Positions 1-7,548 of a stretch of DNA of 64,000 bases are shown here, in pieces. Below the pieces are notes generated by a model that ran no database searches, was not told where the DNA came from, and saw only the letters and a program-made list of their open reading frames with translations. This DNA comes from Nocardia sp. alder85J (GTDB lineage Bacteria; Actinomycetota; Actinomycetes; Mycobacteriales; Mycobacteriaceae). The position numbers and the translations under genes were made by a program. How positions within the stretch are numbered: the stretch's first letter is position 1; every line of letters starts with the position of its first letter. The stretch is from positions 248,001 through 312,000 of the forward strand of contig NZ_JAIUCZ020000009.1 of NCBI RefSeq assembly GCF_020176955.2. The letters run 5' to 3'.

Positions 1-17
1 AAAGAAGGTCGTTGACG

Positions 18-419
18 ATGGCCGTAACAGGCAAGTCGGCAGTTCCCGGAAAGATCCTGGCGGGTCTGGCACTCGCCGGCGGTATCGGTGTGCTCGGGGC
101 CCTGACCCCCGCGGTCGCCGCCGCGCAACCGGCCGGCCCCGGCCTGCTGAGCACCTCGTGCAACGCGAACCAGGTGGAAGCGGCGCTGCACGCTCACGCC
201 CCCGACCTCGCCGCCCGCCTCGACGCGCACCCCCTGCTGAAGGCTCACCTCGAGCACCTGCTGAACATGCCCCCGGACCAGCGGGAACAGCGCCTCGGCG
301 AACTGCGCGAGCGGCACCCGGAACTGGGCCAGTGGCGGCGTTCGCACCATCCGGACGTGGATCCGGAGGCGGTGCGCGCCGAGTTGCAGCAGGTCCTCGA
401 CACCTGCTCGACCTACTGA
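18..419 (+). CDS. hemophore-related secreted protein
   Basis: Small exported protein of about 133 residues. It has a hydrophobic signal peptide (about residues 10-38, ending AVAAAQP), then a helical domain with one Cys near its start (LSTSCNANQ) and one at the end (LDTCSTY). This is the layout of the actinobacterial heme-binding hemophore-related family (Rv0203 type), thought to carry heme outside the cell. The ATG at 18 is chosen because an AGAAGG ribosome site lies 9 nt before it; a TTG at 12 is in frame but too close. The promoter lies outside the window. Family assignment is by pattern, and heme binding is inferred. Confidence 0.75.
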   Translation: MAVTGKSAVPGKILAGLALAGGIGVLGALTPAVAAAQPAGPGLLSTSCNANQVEAALHAHAPDLAARLDAHPLLKAHLEHLLNMPPDQREQRLGELRERHPELGQWRRSHHPDVDPEAVRAELQQVLDTCSTY

Positions 420-430
420 GGCGGAAGCCG

Positions 431-518
431 CTGCGGCGGTGCCGCTTCGGGTTACTGCGGCGGTGCCGCTTCGGGTTACTGCGGCGGTGCCGCTTCGGGT
501 TACTGCGGCGGTGCCGCC
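431..518. repeat. 24-bp tandem repeat after the hemophore gene
   Basis: Three perfect 24-nt copies (431-454, 455-478, 479-502) are followed by a 16-nt partial copy that ends imperfectly (503-518). Each copy contains GCGGC-GGT-GCCGC, able to form a small hairpin. The array starts 12 nt after the stop codon, so it may act as a serial terminator or be a slippage product. Confidence 0.9.
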
Positions 519-664
519 GCGGACCGGTCGTCGCGACCCGTTGCGGCGCAGCTCGTTCCGGGATGACGGACGCCCCGGCCCGATCGCCGTCGTCCGTCGC
601 CGCGGCGCGCTCCTCGATCCGCTCGCACCCCGGCCGTCGCCGGGAACGCAGGTATCCTGCTCGA

Positions 665-1594
665 ATGTCACTGCCCGCGCCGGCTCATCTGCACACCTTC
701 CTCGTGGTGGCCGAGGAGCTGAACATCACCCGTGCGGCCACCCGGCTGCACCTGGCGCAGCAAGCGGTGTCGGCGCAGATCCGGACGCTGGAACGGACCA
801 TCGGAGTCACGCTGCTGGTCCGCACCTCCCGCGGCGTCGAATTGACCAGCGCGGGAACGGAGCTGGCGAAAAGTGGCGCAGAACTGCTCACCGAGTTCAC
901 CCGGGTGGTGGAGCGGGTCAGGGCGGCGGCGCACGGACTGTCCGGGCGGCTCCGGCTGGTGTGCAAGCCGCATGCGACCCACGAATTCGCCTTGGCTGTC
1001 ACCGAGGCGATGGAAACCGAACTGCCGGAGCTCGAGATCGAACTGGTGACCGTATCGACCCTGTCCGAGGAACTGGGCCTGCTGACCTCCGGTGGCGCGG
1101 ACGCCTGCTTCCTGTGGCTGCCGGTCGGCGCGGACGCTCTGCACAGTGAGCCGGTGCGGCGCGACCGCCGGATGGTGGCGCTGCCGCAGCGCCATCCACT
1201 GGCGGATCGCACCGCTGTCACACTGGCCGAGCTGGCCGATGACCCGGTGGTGACCGGGCAGGCGGCGGTGCCCGAGGAGGTCCGCCGGCACTGGCTCGCC
1301 GAACCGCGTCCCCACGGCCGCCCGGCCGTCCGCGGGCCCGCGGTGGACCGTATCGAGGATCGAATCCTGTTGGTGGCCAGAGGAAAGGGCGTTTTCTTCG
1401 CGCCCGAACCACTGGCCGGATACTTCCCGCCGCAGGGAGTGCGCTGGGTACCGGTCACCGACGCCGAGCCCTCCGTCCTGGCCCTGGTCTGGACCCGCCG
1501 CATACCGGCGGAGCTGGTGACTCGCCTGCTGACCGTGGTCCGTTCGATCACCGGGTGGGATCAGAACATGGCCCCGTTGGCCCGCACCGTCTGA
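665..1594 (+). CDS. LysR-family transcriptional regulator
   Basis: Protein of 309 aa, normal for the family. The N-terminal winged helix-turn-helix spans about residues 5-62 (ITRAATRLHLAQQAVSAQI) and is followed by a periplasmic-binding-like effector domain. The ATG at 665 is chosen because the LysR domain begins there and a TATCCT -10 box sits at 653-658, suggesting a leaderless mRNA; the open frame extends further upstream but without homology. Its 3' end overlaps the convergent SDR gene by 34 nt. LysR proteins usually control adjacent genes, but here the neighbour is tail-to-tail, so the target is unclear. Confidence 0.88.
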   Translation: MSLPAPAHLHTFLVVAEELNITRAATRLHLAQQAVSAQIRTLERTIGVTLLVRTSRGVELTSAGTELAKSGAELLTEFTRVVERVRAAAHGLSGRLRLVCKPHATHEFALAVTEAMETELPELEIELVTVSTLSEELGLLTSGGADACFLWLPVGADALHSEPVRRDRRMVALPQRHPLADRTAVTLAELADDPVVTGQAAVPEEVRRHWLAEPRPHGRPAVRGPAVDRIEDRILLVARGKGVFFAPEPLAGYFPPQGVRWVPVTDAEPSVLALVWTRRIPAELVTRLLTVVRSITGWDQNMAPLARTV

Positions 1595-2307
1595 CCCGAA
1601 ACCCAGGACGCGTCCGCGCCGACCAGCCAGCCGACCACCGGCGCGATGTCAGCGGGCCGCCCCAGTCGTGCCCGTGGACTGTGCTGTGCGGCGGCCGCCA
1701 TCGACTCCGGCGTCTCGGCACCCTGATAGAACGAGTCGTCGACGGGGCCCGGTGCCACCGCGTTCACTGTGATCCCGCGCGCGCCGAGCTCCTTGGCCGC
1801 TGCCAGCACCATTCGCTCGACGGCCGCCTTCGACCCTGAATAAACTCCGTACGGGCCGGTCATGACCGCGGTCAGTGTGGTCGACAACACCACGTACCGG
1901 CCGTCGTCGGCCAGCCGCCGCGCCGCCGCCCGCAAGGTATAGAAGGCGCTGCGGGTGTTGCGATCGACCAGATGCTCGAAATCCTCGTCGGTGATCTCCG
2001 CGATCGGTTTCTTGATCACCGCCCCCGGCACATGCACCACCACATCCAGCCGGCCGTGCCGGGCCACGACACCGTCGAACAGCGCCGTCACCTCCGCCGA
2101 CCGGGTCGCGTCCGACCGGACCGCCTCGGCGGCCACCCGATGGGTCTCCAACTGCCGCAACGTCTTCGCCGCCATGGCGTCGTCGCTGGAATAGCTGATC
2201 ACCACGGTCGCCCCACGCTTCGCCACCTCCTCGGCGATCGCCGCGCCCATGTTCCGGCTGCCGCCGACGACCAGCGCCACCCTGCCTTCGAGATCCCGTG
2301 TTGTCAT
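1561..2307 (-). CDS. short-chain dehydrogenase/reductase (FabG-like)
   Basis: A 248-aa classical SDR. It has the cofactor motif VVGGSRNMGAAIA (about residues 13-25), a catalytic Ser in VVLSTTLTAV and the Tyr-x3-Lys pair in YSGSK, so it should be an active NAD(P)-dependent oxidoreductase. The SRN triplet after the glycine favours NADP(H). The substrate cannot be told from sequence. The gene is monocistronic, overlaps the tail of the LysR gene, and starts at an ATG with a poor ribosome site. Confidence 0.85.
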   Translation of the reverse strand: MTTRDLEGRVALVVGGSRNMGAAIAEEVAKRGATVVISYSSDDAMAAKTLRQLETHRVAAEAVRSDATRSAEVTALFDGVVARHGRLDVVVHVPGAVIKKPIAEITDEDFEHLVDRNTRSAFYTLRAAARRLADDGRYVVLSTTLTAVMTGPYGVYSGSKAAVERMVLAAAKELGARGITVNAVAPGPVDDSFYQGAETPESMAAAAQHSPRARLGRPADIAPVVGWLVGADASWVSGQTVRANGAMF

Positions 2308-2390
2308 GTTCCGATCGTCGCCCGGAACCGAACATCGTGGAAACAGCGGTTACCGGTGCCTGCCACCGGATCCGGTTGTGCCACCAAGAA

Positions 2391-2426
2391 GTCCGGCGCA
2401 GCGGACAACTGTCCGCTGCGCCGGAC
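2391..2426. terminator. perfect 17-bp inverted repeat hairpin
   Basis: Arms 2391-2407 and 2410-2426 are perfectly complementary with a 2-nt centre. The site lies between the 3' end of the small minus-strand gene (2539) and the 5' end of the SDR (2307). It is most simply the terminator of the former, but so near-perfect a palindrome could also be an operator for the SDR, about 85 nt upstream of its start. Confidence 0.6.
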
Positions 2427-2538
2427 CTACAGGTTTCTACATCGGGATCTCCAATGTCGGTGGATACCGGAGCCGGTCGTGATCCGGCAACAGTGCTATC
2501 GGTGAATTCCGGCGTGGACTTTCACATCCGGCCGACCC

Positions 2539-2718
2539 TCAGAGGGGATAACCGATCTTCTCCACCATCTTTTTCGGGTCGACTCCGAGCTTCTGGAGCA
2601 TTTCGCCGTGGTGTTCGTGATCGACATGATCGGGCAGCATTTGTGCCGCCTTCGTGGCCACGTCGGGTCCGTTCTCGGATCGGATGTGGTCCACCACTTC
2701 CTGACGATTGAACTGCAT
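2539..2718 (-). CDS. small conserved hypothetical protein
   Basis: A 59-aa acidic, helical protein (MQFNRQEVVDHIRSENGPD...) with a DHVDHEHH segment in the middle. The start is ATG 2718, six nucleotides after a strong GGAGG; a GTG one codon earlier is too close. I do not assign a function. The good ribosome site, balanced composition and downstream hairpin argue that it is a real gene. No signal peptide or membrane segment. The histidine cluster could bind metal, but that is only a possibility. Confidence 0.65.
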   Translation of the reverse strand: MQFNRQEVVDHIRSENGPDVATKAAQMLPDHVDHEHHGEMLQKLGVDPKKMVEKIGYPL

Positions 2719-3469
2719 CACTCACCTCCAGAGATCGCGGTACGTGCTCCGAATGGTGCGTTTGATACGCCACAATGCTACTTCGGGCATTTTGTCCGAA
2801 TAGCCGCTCTCGGGGGGCTGTTCCGACGCGCTGAAGCCCCGGTCGGACCGATGATCGTGCCCGTCGAAGCGCCTGCCGGGAGCTCGTCGGGGCGATGCGA
2901 AGGTGTTGTAAACCGATCGGTCGACAGCGGTTGTGCCGCACCGCGACAGCGCACGATCGCCCTCCTCGCCCCGGCGGTGCACACCTTCGGTTGATTCATG
3001 GTGCCGGGCAAGCGATCTCGGCCGCCGGTGGCCGAACTCCCGCGTGCCGTCCCGAGAACCGAATCAGGTCCGATCGGACATTGAGCAATATCGACATGGT
3101 GACATATGCATCTAACTATTAGTGCCGGTCAGGTCGCGGTGCCGGGCGAGGTGTTCCGGCACGGTATGTATCTCACCGATGGCAGGGAGCGGGCCGCGCC
3201 CCAGCGGGGCGGCTGTGGCCGCGATCCAGCGAAACAGCCTGCGCCATCCAACTCCTGGCGCGGCATCACCGCGGTACGTGGTAGATTCGGTGGCGGCTCG
3301 CCTGCCCGCTTCTTCTCGGGCTGACCATCTCGGCGGCCGAATCCAGGATCACCGATCGCGGAATGCCGCGATCACCCGGCACCCGTTCCTTCGGGCGAGC
3401 CGATTCCGAACCACCACCGGCAGATCGGTCTGTCCGGCGTGTGCCGGACCGGCCGCGGAAGGACTTTCC
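2719..3469. other. intergenic region, no gene recognised
   Basis: About 750 nt lie between the divergent small gene and the DinB-like gene. Open frames here lack ribosome sites and credible protein composition. The region is locally AT-richer (around 2755-2800 and 3070-3120) and should hold both promoters. No repeat or RNA gene seen. Confidence 0.55.
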
Positions 3470-3967
3470 ATGACCCCGATCACCCGCACCACCGGTACCG
3501 AGCGAGAACTGCTCGAATCCGCACTCGATCAGGCACGCGCCGACCTCGTCGGGACCGTGCGCGGACTGTCCGAAACCGATGCCCGGCGCCGGCTGGTGCC
3601 CTCGCTGACAACGCCGATCGCCTTGATCAAACATGCCACGTTCGCCGAGCGAATGTGGTTCCAGCGCACGCTCGGACGGCTCGCCGACGCCGACTGCGAC
3701 GGGCCGCTGTGGCCGCACGGCGGGTTCCGGGTGGGTGAGGAGGAGACCGTCGCCGGGGTGATCGCGGAATTCGAACGCGCCGGTGCCCGAGCCAGATCCG
3801 TCGCGGCGGGGTTCGGTCTGGAGGAGACCCGCGAGCATCCCCGCAGGGGAGTCGTCAGCCTGCGCTGGATGTACCTGTTCATGACCGCGGAATTCGCCCG
3901 GCACGCCGGGCACGGGGACATCCTGCGCGAGCAGATCGAGGCCGGTCGCGACAGCTCCGCGACCTGA
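3470..3967 (+). CDS. DinB/DUF664-like protein
   Basis: A 165-aa four-helix protein resembling DinB-like DUF664 proteins, which often carry a metal site of three His. Seen here: LIKHATFAERMWFQRTL (His of helix 2) and the C-terminal FARHAGHGDILRE motif, typical of the family's last helix. These proteins act as thiol-dependent transferases or have unknown roles. ATG 3470 is selected by a GGAAGGA site 6 nt upstream. A 12-bp palindrome lies just past the stop (3971-3982), where the gene meets the convergent histidine kinase. Confidence 0.82.
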   Translation: MTPITRTTGTERELLESALDQARADLVGTVRGLSETDARRRLVPSLTTPIALIKHATFAERMWFQRTLGRLADADCDGPLWPHGGFRVGEEETVAGVIAEFERAGARARSVAAGFGLEETREHPRRGVVSLRWMYLFMTAEFARHAGHGDILREQIEAGRDSSAT

Positions 3968-4060
3968 TCGTACGGGCCCGTAAGGCGATGATCGGGATAT
4001 GCACTGCGGGAAAGCGAGTCGTGGTGACGGCACGGAGAGGTGTGGTGGCGCGACGCTTTC

Positions 4061-5215
4061 TCAGCGGAGGGCGGGCAGGGTGACGGTGACCGACAGGCCG
4101 CCGTCGGGGCGGGCGGTGGCTGTCACCGTGCCGCCGTGCGCCCCGGCCACCGAGCGGACGATCGACAGGCCCAATCCGGCTCCGCGGCGGCCGGTTCCGT
4201 GCTCGGGGCGGTCGCCGTTGAGGCGGCGGAAGGGTTCGAAGAGGCTGTCGACGTCGAAGGCGGGGACGGTGGGGCCGGTGTTCTCGACGGTCAGGTGGAC
4301 CGTGTTGCCGGTGGTCGTGGTGGTGACCGTGACCCAGCCCGCCTCGGGGCGGTTGTAGCGGACGGCGTTGTCGATGAGGTTGTGCGCCAGGCGTTCCAGC
4401 AGGATCGGGTCGCCGGCGACGGGGGTGGGGGACAGGTCGGCGCGCACATCCACCGGGCCCGCGGGGACGGCGGCGACGGCTCGCGCGGCCAGTTCCGCCA
4501 GATCGGTGTGGCGGACCTCGGTGAGGTGTTGCTCGCTGCCCGCCAGGACCAGCAGGCCGTCGATGAGGCGTTCGTGGCGTTGGTTGACCTCCAGCAGAGT
4601 GTTGCCGAGCTGGCGCAACTCCGGTGGGGCCTGGGGGTCGTCGAGGGCCACCTCGAGGAGGGTTCGGTTGATCGCCAGGGGGGTGCGCAACTCGTGGGAG
4701 GCGTTGGCGACGAAGCGACGCTGGCTGTCGAAGGCGCGGTCCAGGCGTTCCAGCATGGCGTCGAAGGTGTCGGCGAGGTCCTTGATCTCGTCGGGGGGAC
4801 CGGCCAGGGCGATGCGTTCGTGCAGGTTGCGGTCGGCGACGCGGCGGGCGGTGGCGGTGATGTGCTGCAACGGGTGCAGGACCCGGCCGGCCAGCATCCA
4901 GCCGAAGCCGGCCGCGGCCACGCCGACGGCGGCGAGGGCGGCCAGGGACCAGCCGAGCATGTTGTGCAGGGTGTCCCGGCGTTGGCGTTCGGCCTGGTCG
5001 AGCAGAGCGGCGTAGATGTTCTCCGAGGCCAGGGGGTGGCCGTGGGCCGGTTCGACGAGGTTCTCCATCAGGATCCGGCGCAGGGCGGGGCCGGGGCGGC
5101 GTTCCAGCCATTGGTCCAGGGAGAAGTACATCAGGACCACCAGGATCGCGCCGGCCAGCAGGAAGGCCCCGGCGTACAGCAGGGTCAGGCGCATGCGGAG
5201 GGTCGAGCGTCTCAT
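4061..5215 (-). CDS. OmpR-type sensor histidine kinase
   Basis: A 384-aa membrane kinase: TM1 about residues 11-33, an extracytoplasmic segment about 34-85, TM2 about 86-108, HAMP domain, then the H-box NASHELRTP with phospho-acceptor His174, N-box NLIDNAVRYN near 280-288 and G-box GAGLGLSIV. All catalytic boxes are intact. The start codon overlaps the stop of the response regulator (ATGA), so both are translated together. The signal sensed is unknown. The short extracytoplasmic loop resembles small-ligand or envelope-stress sensors. Confidence 0.93.
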   Translation of the reverse strand: MRRSTLRMRLTLLYAGAFLLAGAILVVLMYFSLDQWLERRPGPALRRILMENLVEPAHGHPLASENIYAALLDQAERQRRDTLHNMLGWSLAALAAVGVAAAGFGWMLAGRVLHPLQHITATARRVADRNLHERIALAGPPDEIKDLADTFDAMLERLDRAFDSQRRFVANASHELRTPLAINRTLLEVALDDPQAPPELRQLGNTLLEVNQRHERLIDGLLVLAGSEQHLTEVRHTDLAELAARAVAAVPAGPVDVRADLSPTPVAGDPILLERLAHNLIDNAVRYNRPEAGWVTVTTTTTGNTVHLTVENTGPTVPAFDVDSLFEPFRRLNGDRPEHGTGRRGAGLGLSIVRSVAGAHGGTVTATARPDGGLSVTVTLPALR

Positions 5216-5868
5216 CGGATGCGGTATCCCACACCGGGTTCGGTCTCGATCAGCGCCGGATCGCCGAGTTTCCGGCGCAGCATCATGATCGTGTAGCGGA
5301 CGACGCCGGTGAACGGGTCGATGTGCTCGTCCCAGGCCTTCTCCAGCAGGTGTTCCGCCGATACCGGACCGCCCGCGGCGCGCAGCAGTTCGGCCAGGAC
5401 CGCGAACTCCTTGCGCGACAACGTGACCGGCTCGCCATCGCGGGTCACGGCGCGTTGCTGGGGGTCCAGGCGCAGGCCGGCGCGTTCCAGGATCGGCGGG
5501 GTCGCGGGGCCGCAGCGGCGGCCCAGGGCGTGGATGCGGGCGGTCAGCTCGGCGAAGGCGAAGGGTTTGGTGAGGTAATCGTCGGCGCCGAGGCCCAGGC
5601 CCGCGACCCGCTCGGCGACCGCGCCGGCGGCGGTCAGCATGAGGATGCGCGACGGCGAGCCGGATTCCAGCAGGGTGCGGCAGACGTCGTCACCGGAGGT
5701 CACCGGCAGTTGGCGATCGAGGACGACCACGTCGTACCCGTTCACCGTCGCGCGCTCGAGGGCCGCGCCGCCGTCGTAGACCACGTCGACCGCCATCGCC
5801 TGCCGCCGCAGGCCGGTCGCGATCGCGTCGGCGAGCAGACGCTCGTCCTCGACCACCAGAACTCGCAT
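5212..5868 (-). CDS. OmpR/PhoB-family response regulator
   Basis: A 218-aa regulator with an N-terminal receiver domain (phospho-acceptor Asp51 in VVLDRQLP, conserved Lys101 in LTKPF) and a C-terminal winged helix ending GVGYRIR. It is the first gene of a two-gene operon with the kinase. ATG 5868 (MRVLVVEDE) is chosen by homology. Earlier in-frame ATGs exist (5877-5886), and the frame stays open to 5958, but that would run up to the hairpin that ends the neighbouring gene. No clear ribosome site was seen. Confidence 0.92.
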   Translation of the reverse strand: MRVLVVEDERLLADAIATGLRRQAMAVDVVYDGGAALERATVNGYDVVVLDRQLPVTSGDDVCRTLLESGSPSRILMLTAAGAVAERVAGLGLGADDYLTKPFAFAELTARIHALGRRCGPATPPILERAGLRLDPQQRAVTRDGEPVTLSRKEFAVLAELLRAAGGPVSAEHLLEKAWDEHIDPFTGVVRYTIMMLRRKLGDPALIETEPGVGYRIR

Positions 5869-5959
5869 GCGCGACATCATGCCCATCGAAGCCGTGCGCG
5901 AGCTGAGCGGGCCGGGTCTCGCGGGAACACCGCGTCCGGACGCGGCCGTGGCGGACACG

Positions 5960-6002
5960 CGATCACCCCGCCACTCGACGATGCCGGGTGGCGGGGTGAT
6001 CG
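5960..6002 (-). terminator. stem-loop terminator after the amidohydrolase gene
   Basis: Fifteen-bp perfect arms (5960-5974 and 5988-6002) with a 13-nt loop lie about 100 nt past the stop of the minus-strand amidohydrolase gene and upstream of the response regulator. There is no T-run, as is common in actinobacteria. Confidence 0.65.
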
Positions 6003-6017
6003 ATCGGTGCGCAGTAG

Positions 6018-6065
6018 TGCGAGAGAGCGGGTCCGCAGCGTTGCGAGAGAGTCCGTCTCCGCAGT
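6018..6065. repeat. degenerate pair of 24-nt units
   Basis: TGCGAGAGAG recurs at exact 24-nt spacing (6018 and 6042), followed by partly matching sequence. It lies just downstream of the amidohydrolase stop codon. The period equals that of the arrays at 431-518 and 32512-32616. Confidence 0.4.
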
Positions 6066-6105
6066 CGAGCTGGGCCCCGCGAGTCCTACGGGCCGGAGCC
6101 GAGGA

Positions 6106-7302
6106 TCAGCCGACCGTTGCCGTGCTGCGTAGCCCCAGCAGATCGGCGGTGTTGTCGCGCAACACCTTCCGGGCCACCGCCGGGTCGCAGCCCTCGAGGC
6201 GGACCAGGTAGTCGCGGGGTTCGCGCAGGCCCTCCGGGTGCGGCCAATCGGAGCCGAACAGCACGTGCTCGGTGCCGAGGGCGTCCATCAGGTCGTGCAC
6301 GTCGTCCTCGGGGAAGGGGCAGACCCAGAGGTGTTCGGCCAGCGCCTCGCTGGGCTTCGCGGGCAGCTTGCCGCCGATCATCGGGCCGCGGCGGCCCAGG
6401 GCGGCGGCCTTGTCGACCATCTTGAACAGCGGTCGCAGCCAGGACGAGCCGTTCTCGATGGAGACGATCTTCACCTTGGGGTGGCGGCCGAACAGGTTGT
6501 GCAGGGTCAGCGCGATCAGCGTGTCGACCAGCGGGCGTTCGGTATTGCACAGCGCCCACTGGAGCGGGGACTGCTGATGCGACGGGTTGTCCGGATTCTC
6601 CGACCACTGGGTGCCGTAGAAGTGCTGGTATCCGCTGTTGGAGACGTGGAAGACCACGGGGATACCGGCTTCGGCGACCGTCGACCAGAAGGGGTCGAAG
6701 ATCGGGTCGGCGGGGGAGCGGCCGGCGATCGGGCCGGGGCACAGGTGCACCATGCGGGCGCCCGCGGCGATGACCCGGTTCAGTTCGACCACCGCCTTGT
6801 CGATGTCGAGCAGCGACAGCATCGGGACCGCGAAGACGCGGCCGTCGTCGCCGTATCCCCAGTCGTCCTCCAGCCAGCGGTTGTAGGCCGCGAGGCTGGC
6901 GTAGGTGAGATCGACGTCGTCGCGCATGTCGTATTCGACGGATACGCCGAGGGTCGGCAGCATGATCGTCGCTTCGACGCCCTGCTGATCGAGCAGCTTC
7001 ACCCGTGCGGTCTTCTCGATGAACTCGGGGTACTCCTTGGCGGTGACCACCTCGCGGTGGGTCATGCCCTCGGCCACCCCGCCCACGAACAGACCCTGCA
7101 ACGCGCCGGGCGCCGAGGCGTAGTCGCCCGGCATCACGCTCATGAAAGTGCGCTTGCCACGCAGGAATACGCGGCCGAGACCGTCACCGCGGGCACGGTC
7201 GACGCGGATGGTGTCGTCGGCGAATCGCGACTCGATGTGGCGGGTGAAGCAGTCGTCTGTCTCGTAATAGTGCCCATCGGCATCGACCAACCGATAATCC
7301 AT
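6106..7302 (-). CDS. amidohydrolase-2 family metal-dependent hydrolase
   Basis: A 398-aa TIM-barrel enzyme of the amidohydrolase_2 (ACMSD-like decarboxylase/hydrolase) family. The N-terminal metal motif is present as VDADGHYYE, a barrel His in VVFHVSN, and the C-terminal metal Asp in FGSDWPHPEG. Such enzymes hydrolyse or decarboxylate cyclic and aromatic acids. In actinobacterial catabolic clusters they often sit with acyl-CoA dehydrogenases, as here. ATG 7302 lies 8 nt after GGAGGT; a GTG at 7305 also fits. It diverges from the alcohol dehydrogenase, and each promoter carries its own copy of a TAAGTGAG-type site, suggesting co-regulation. Confidence 0.85.
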   Translation of the reverse strand: MDYRLVDADGHYYETDDCFTRHIESRFADDTIRVDRARGDGLGRVFLRGKRTFMSVMPGDYASAPGALQGLFVGGVAEGMTHREVVTAKEYPEFIEKTARVKLLDQQGVEATIMLPTLGVSVEYDMRDDVDLTYASLAAYNRWLEDDWGYGDDGRVFAVPMLSLLDIDKAVVELNRVIAAGARMVHLCPGPIAGRSPADPIFDPFWSTVAEAGIPVVFHVSNSGYQHFYGTQWSENPDNPSHQQSPLQWALCNTERPLVDTLIALTLHNLFGRHPKVKIVSIENGSSWLRPLFKMVDKAAALGRRGPMIGGKLPAKPSEALAEHLWVCPFPEDDVHDLMDALGTEHVLFGSDWPHPEGLREPRDYLVRLEGCDPAVARKVLRDNTADLLGLRSTATVG

Positions 7303-7353
7303 CACCGGATACCTCCGCTACGGTCCATCGACCGGGAACACGACCATGCTCAG

Positions 7354-7375
7354 TAAGTGAGCGCCTAGTTACTAA
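7354..7375. promoter_or_regulatory. putative operator A (TAAGTGAG-N10-CTAA)
   Basis: A 22-nt site 52 nt upstream of the amidohydrolase start, sharing TAAGTGAG-N10-CTAA with site B at 7459-7480. The two halves form a weak inverted repeat, as in TetR operators. The cognate regulator is not identified. Confidence 0.5.
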
Positions 7376-7458
7376 CTCTGCCCGGCGGCCCGATTGCTGT
7401 CAAGGCGGCCCGGTATCGGTCGCCGATTGCTGACGTGAGGCCCGGGATATGCCTAATA

Positions 7459-7480
7459 TAAGTGAGTCCTCGCTCGCTAA
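7459..7480. promoter_or_regulatory. putative operator B (TAAGTGAG-N10-CTAA)
   Basis: Second copy of the site, about 70 nt upstream of the alcohol dehydrogenase start. Here the half-sites TAAGTGAG and GCTCGCTAA match as an inverted repeat at 7 of 9 positions. The AT-rich stretch just before it (CCTAATATAAG) could be part of the promoter. Confidence 0.5.
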
Positions 7481-7548
7481 GGCGGAGGTCTGCGAGCGGC
7501 CGTACACCCGTCCTTCGATACGTCGGACCTGGTCACCAGGGGTTTGCA

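Noticed and set aside
431..518. Coding repeat (in-frame extension of a protein)
   Set aside because: It lies after the stop codon of the hemophore gene; the frames through it show no credible protein.
158..664. Long N-terminal extension of the LysR gene and the overlapping frames in 158-1149
   Set aside because: The extra residues are Arg/Pro-rich translations of the hemophore gene and the 24-nt repeat; LysR homology starts exactly at ATG 665 with a -10 box just upstream.
2722..3469. Small genes in the intergenic region (for example 2608-2994 plus, 2722-2982 minus)
   Set aside because: No ribosome sites, no family resemblance and composition typical of random frames in GC-rich DNA.
3971..3982. 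12-bp palindrome TACGGGCCCGTA as a terminator or operator
   Set aside because: Without a loop it is a poor terminator, and it lies between convergent gene ends where an operator is unlikely.
4040..5296. Long plus-strand open frame opposite the histidine kinase
   Set aside because: Gly/Val/Gln-rich shadow of the kinase codons with no start site; the minus-strand product has all kinase motifs.
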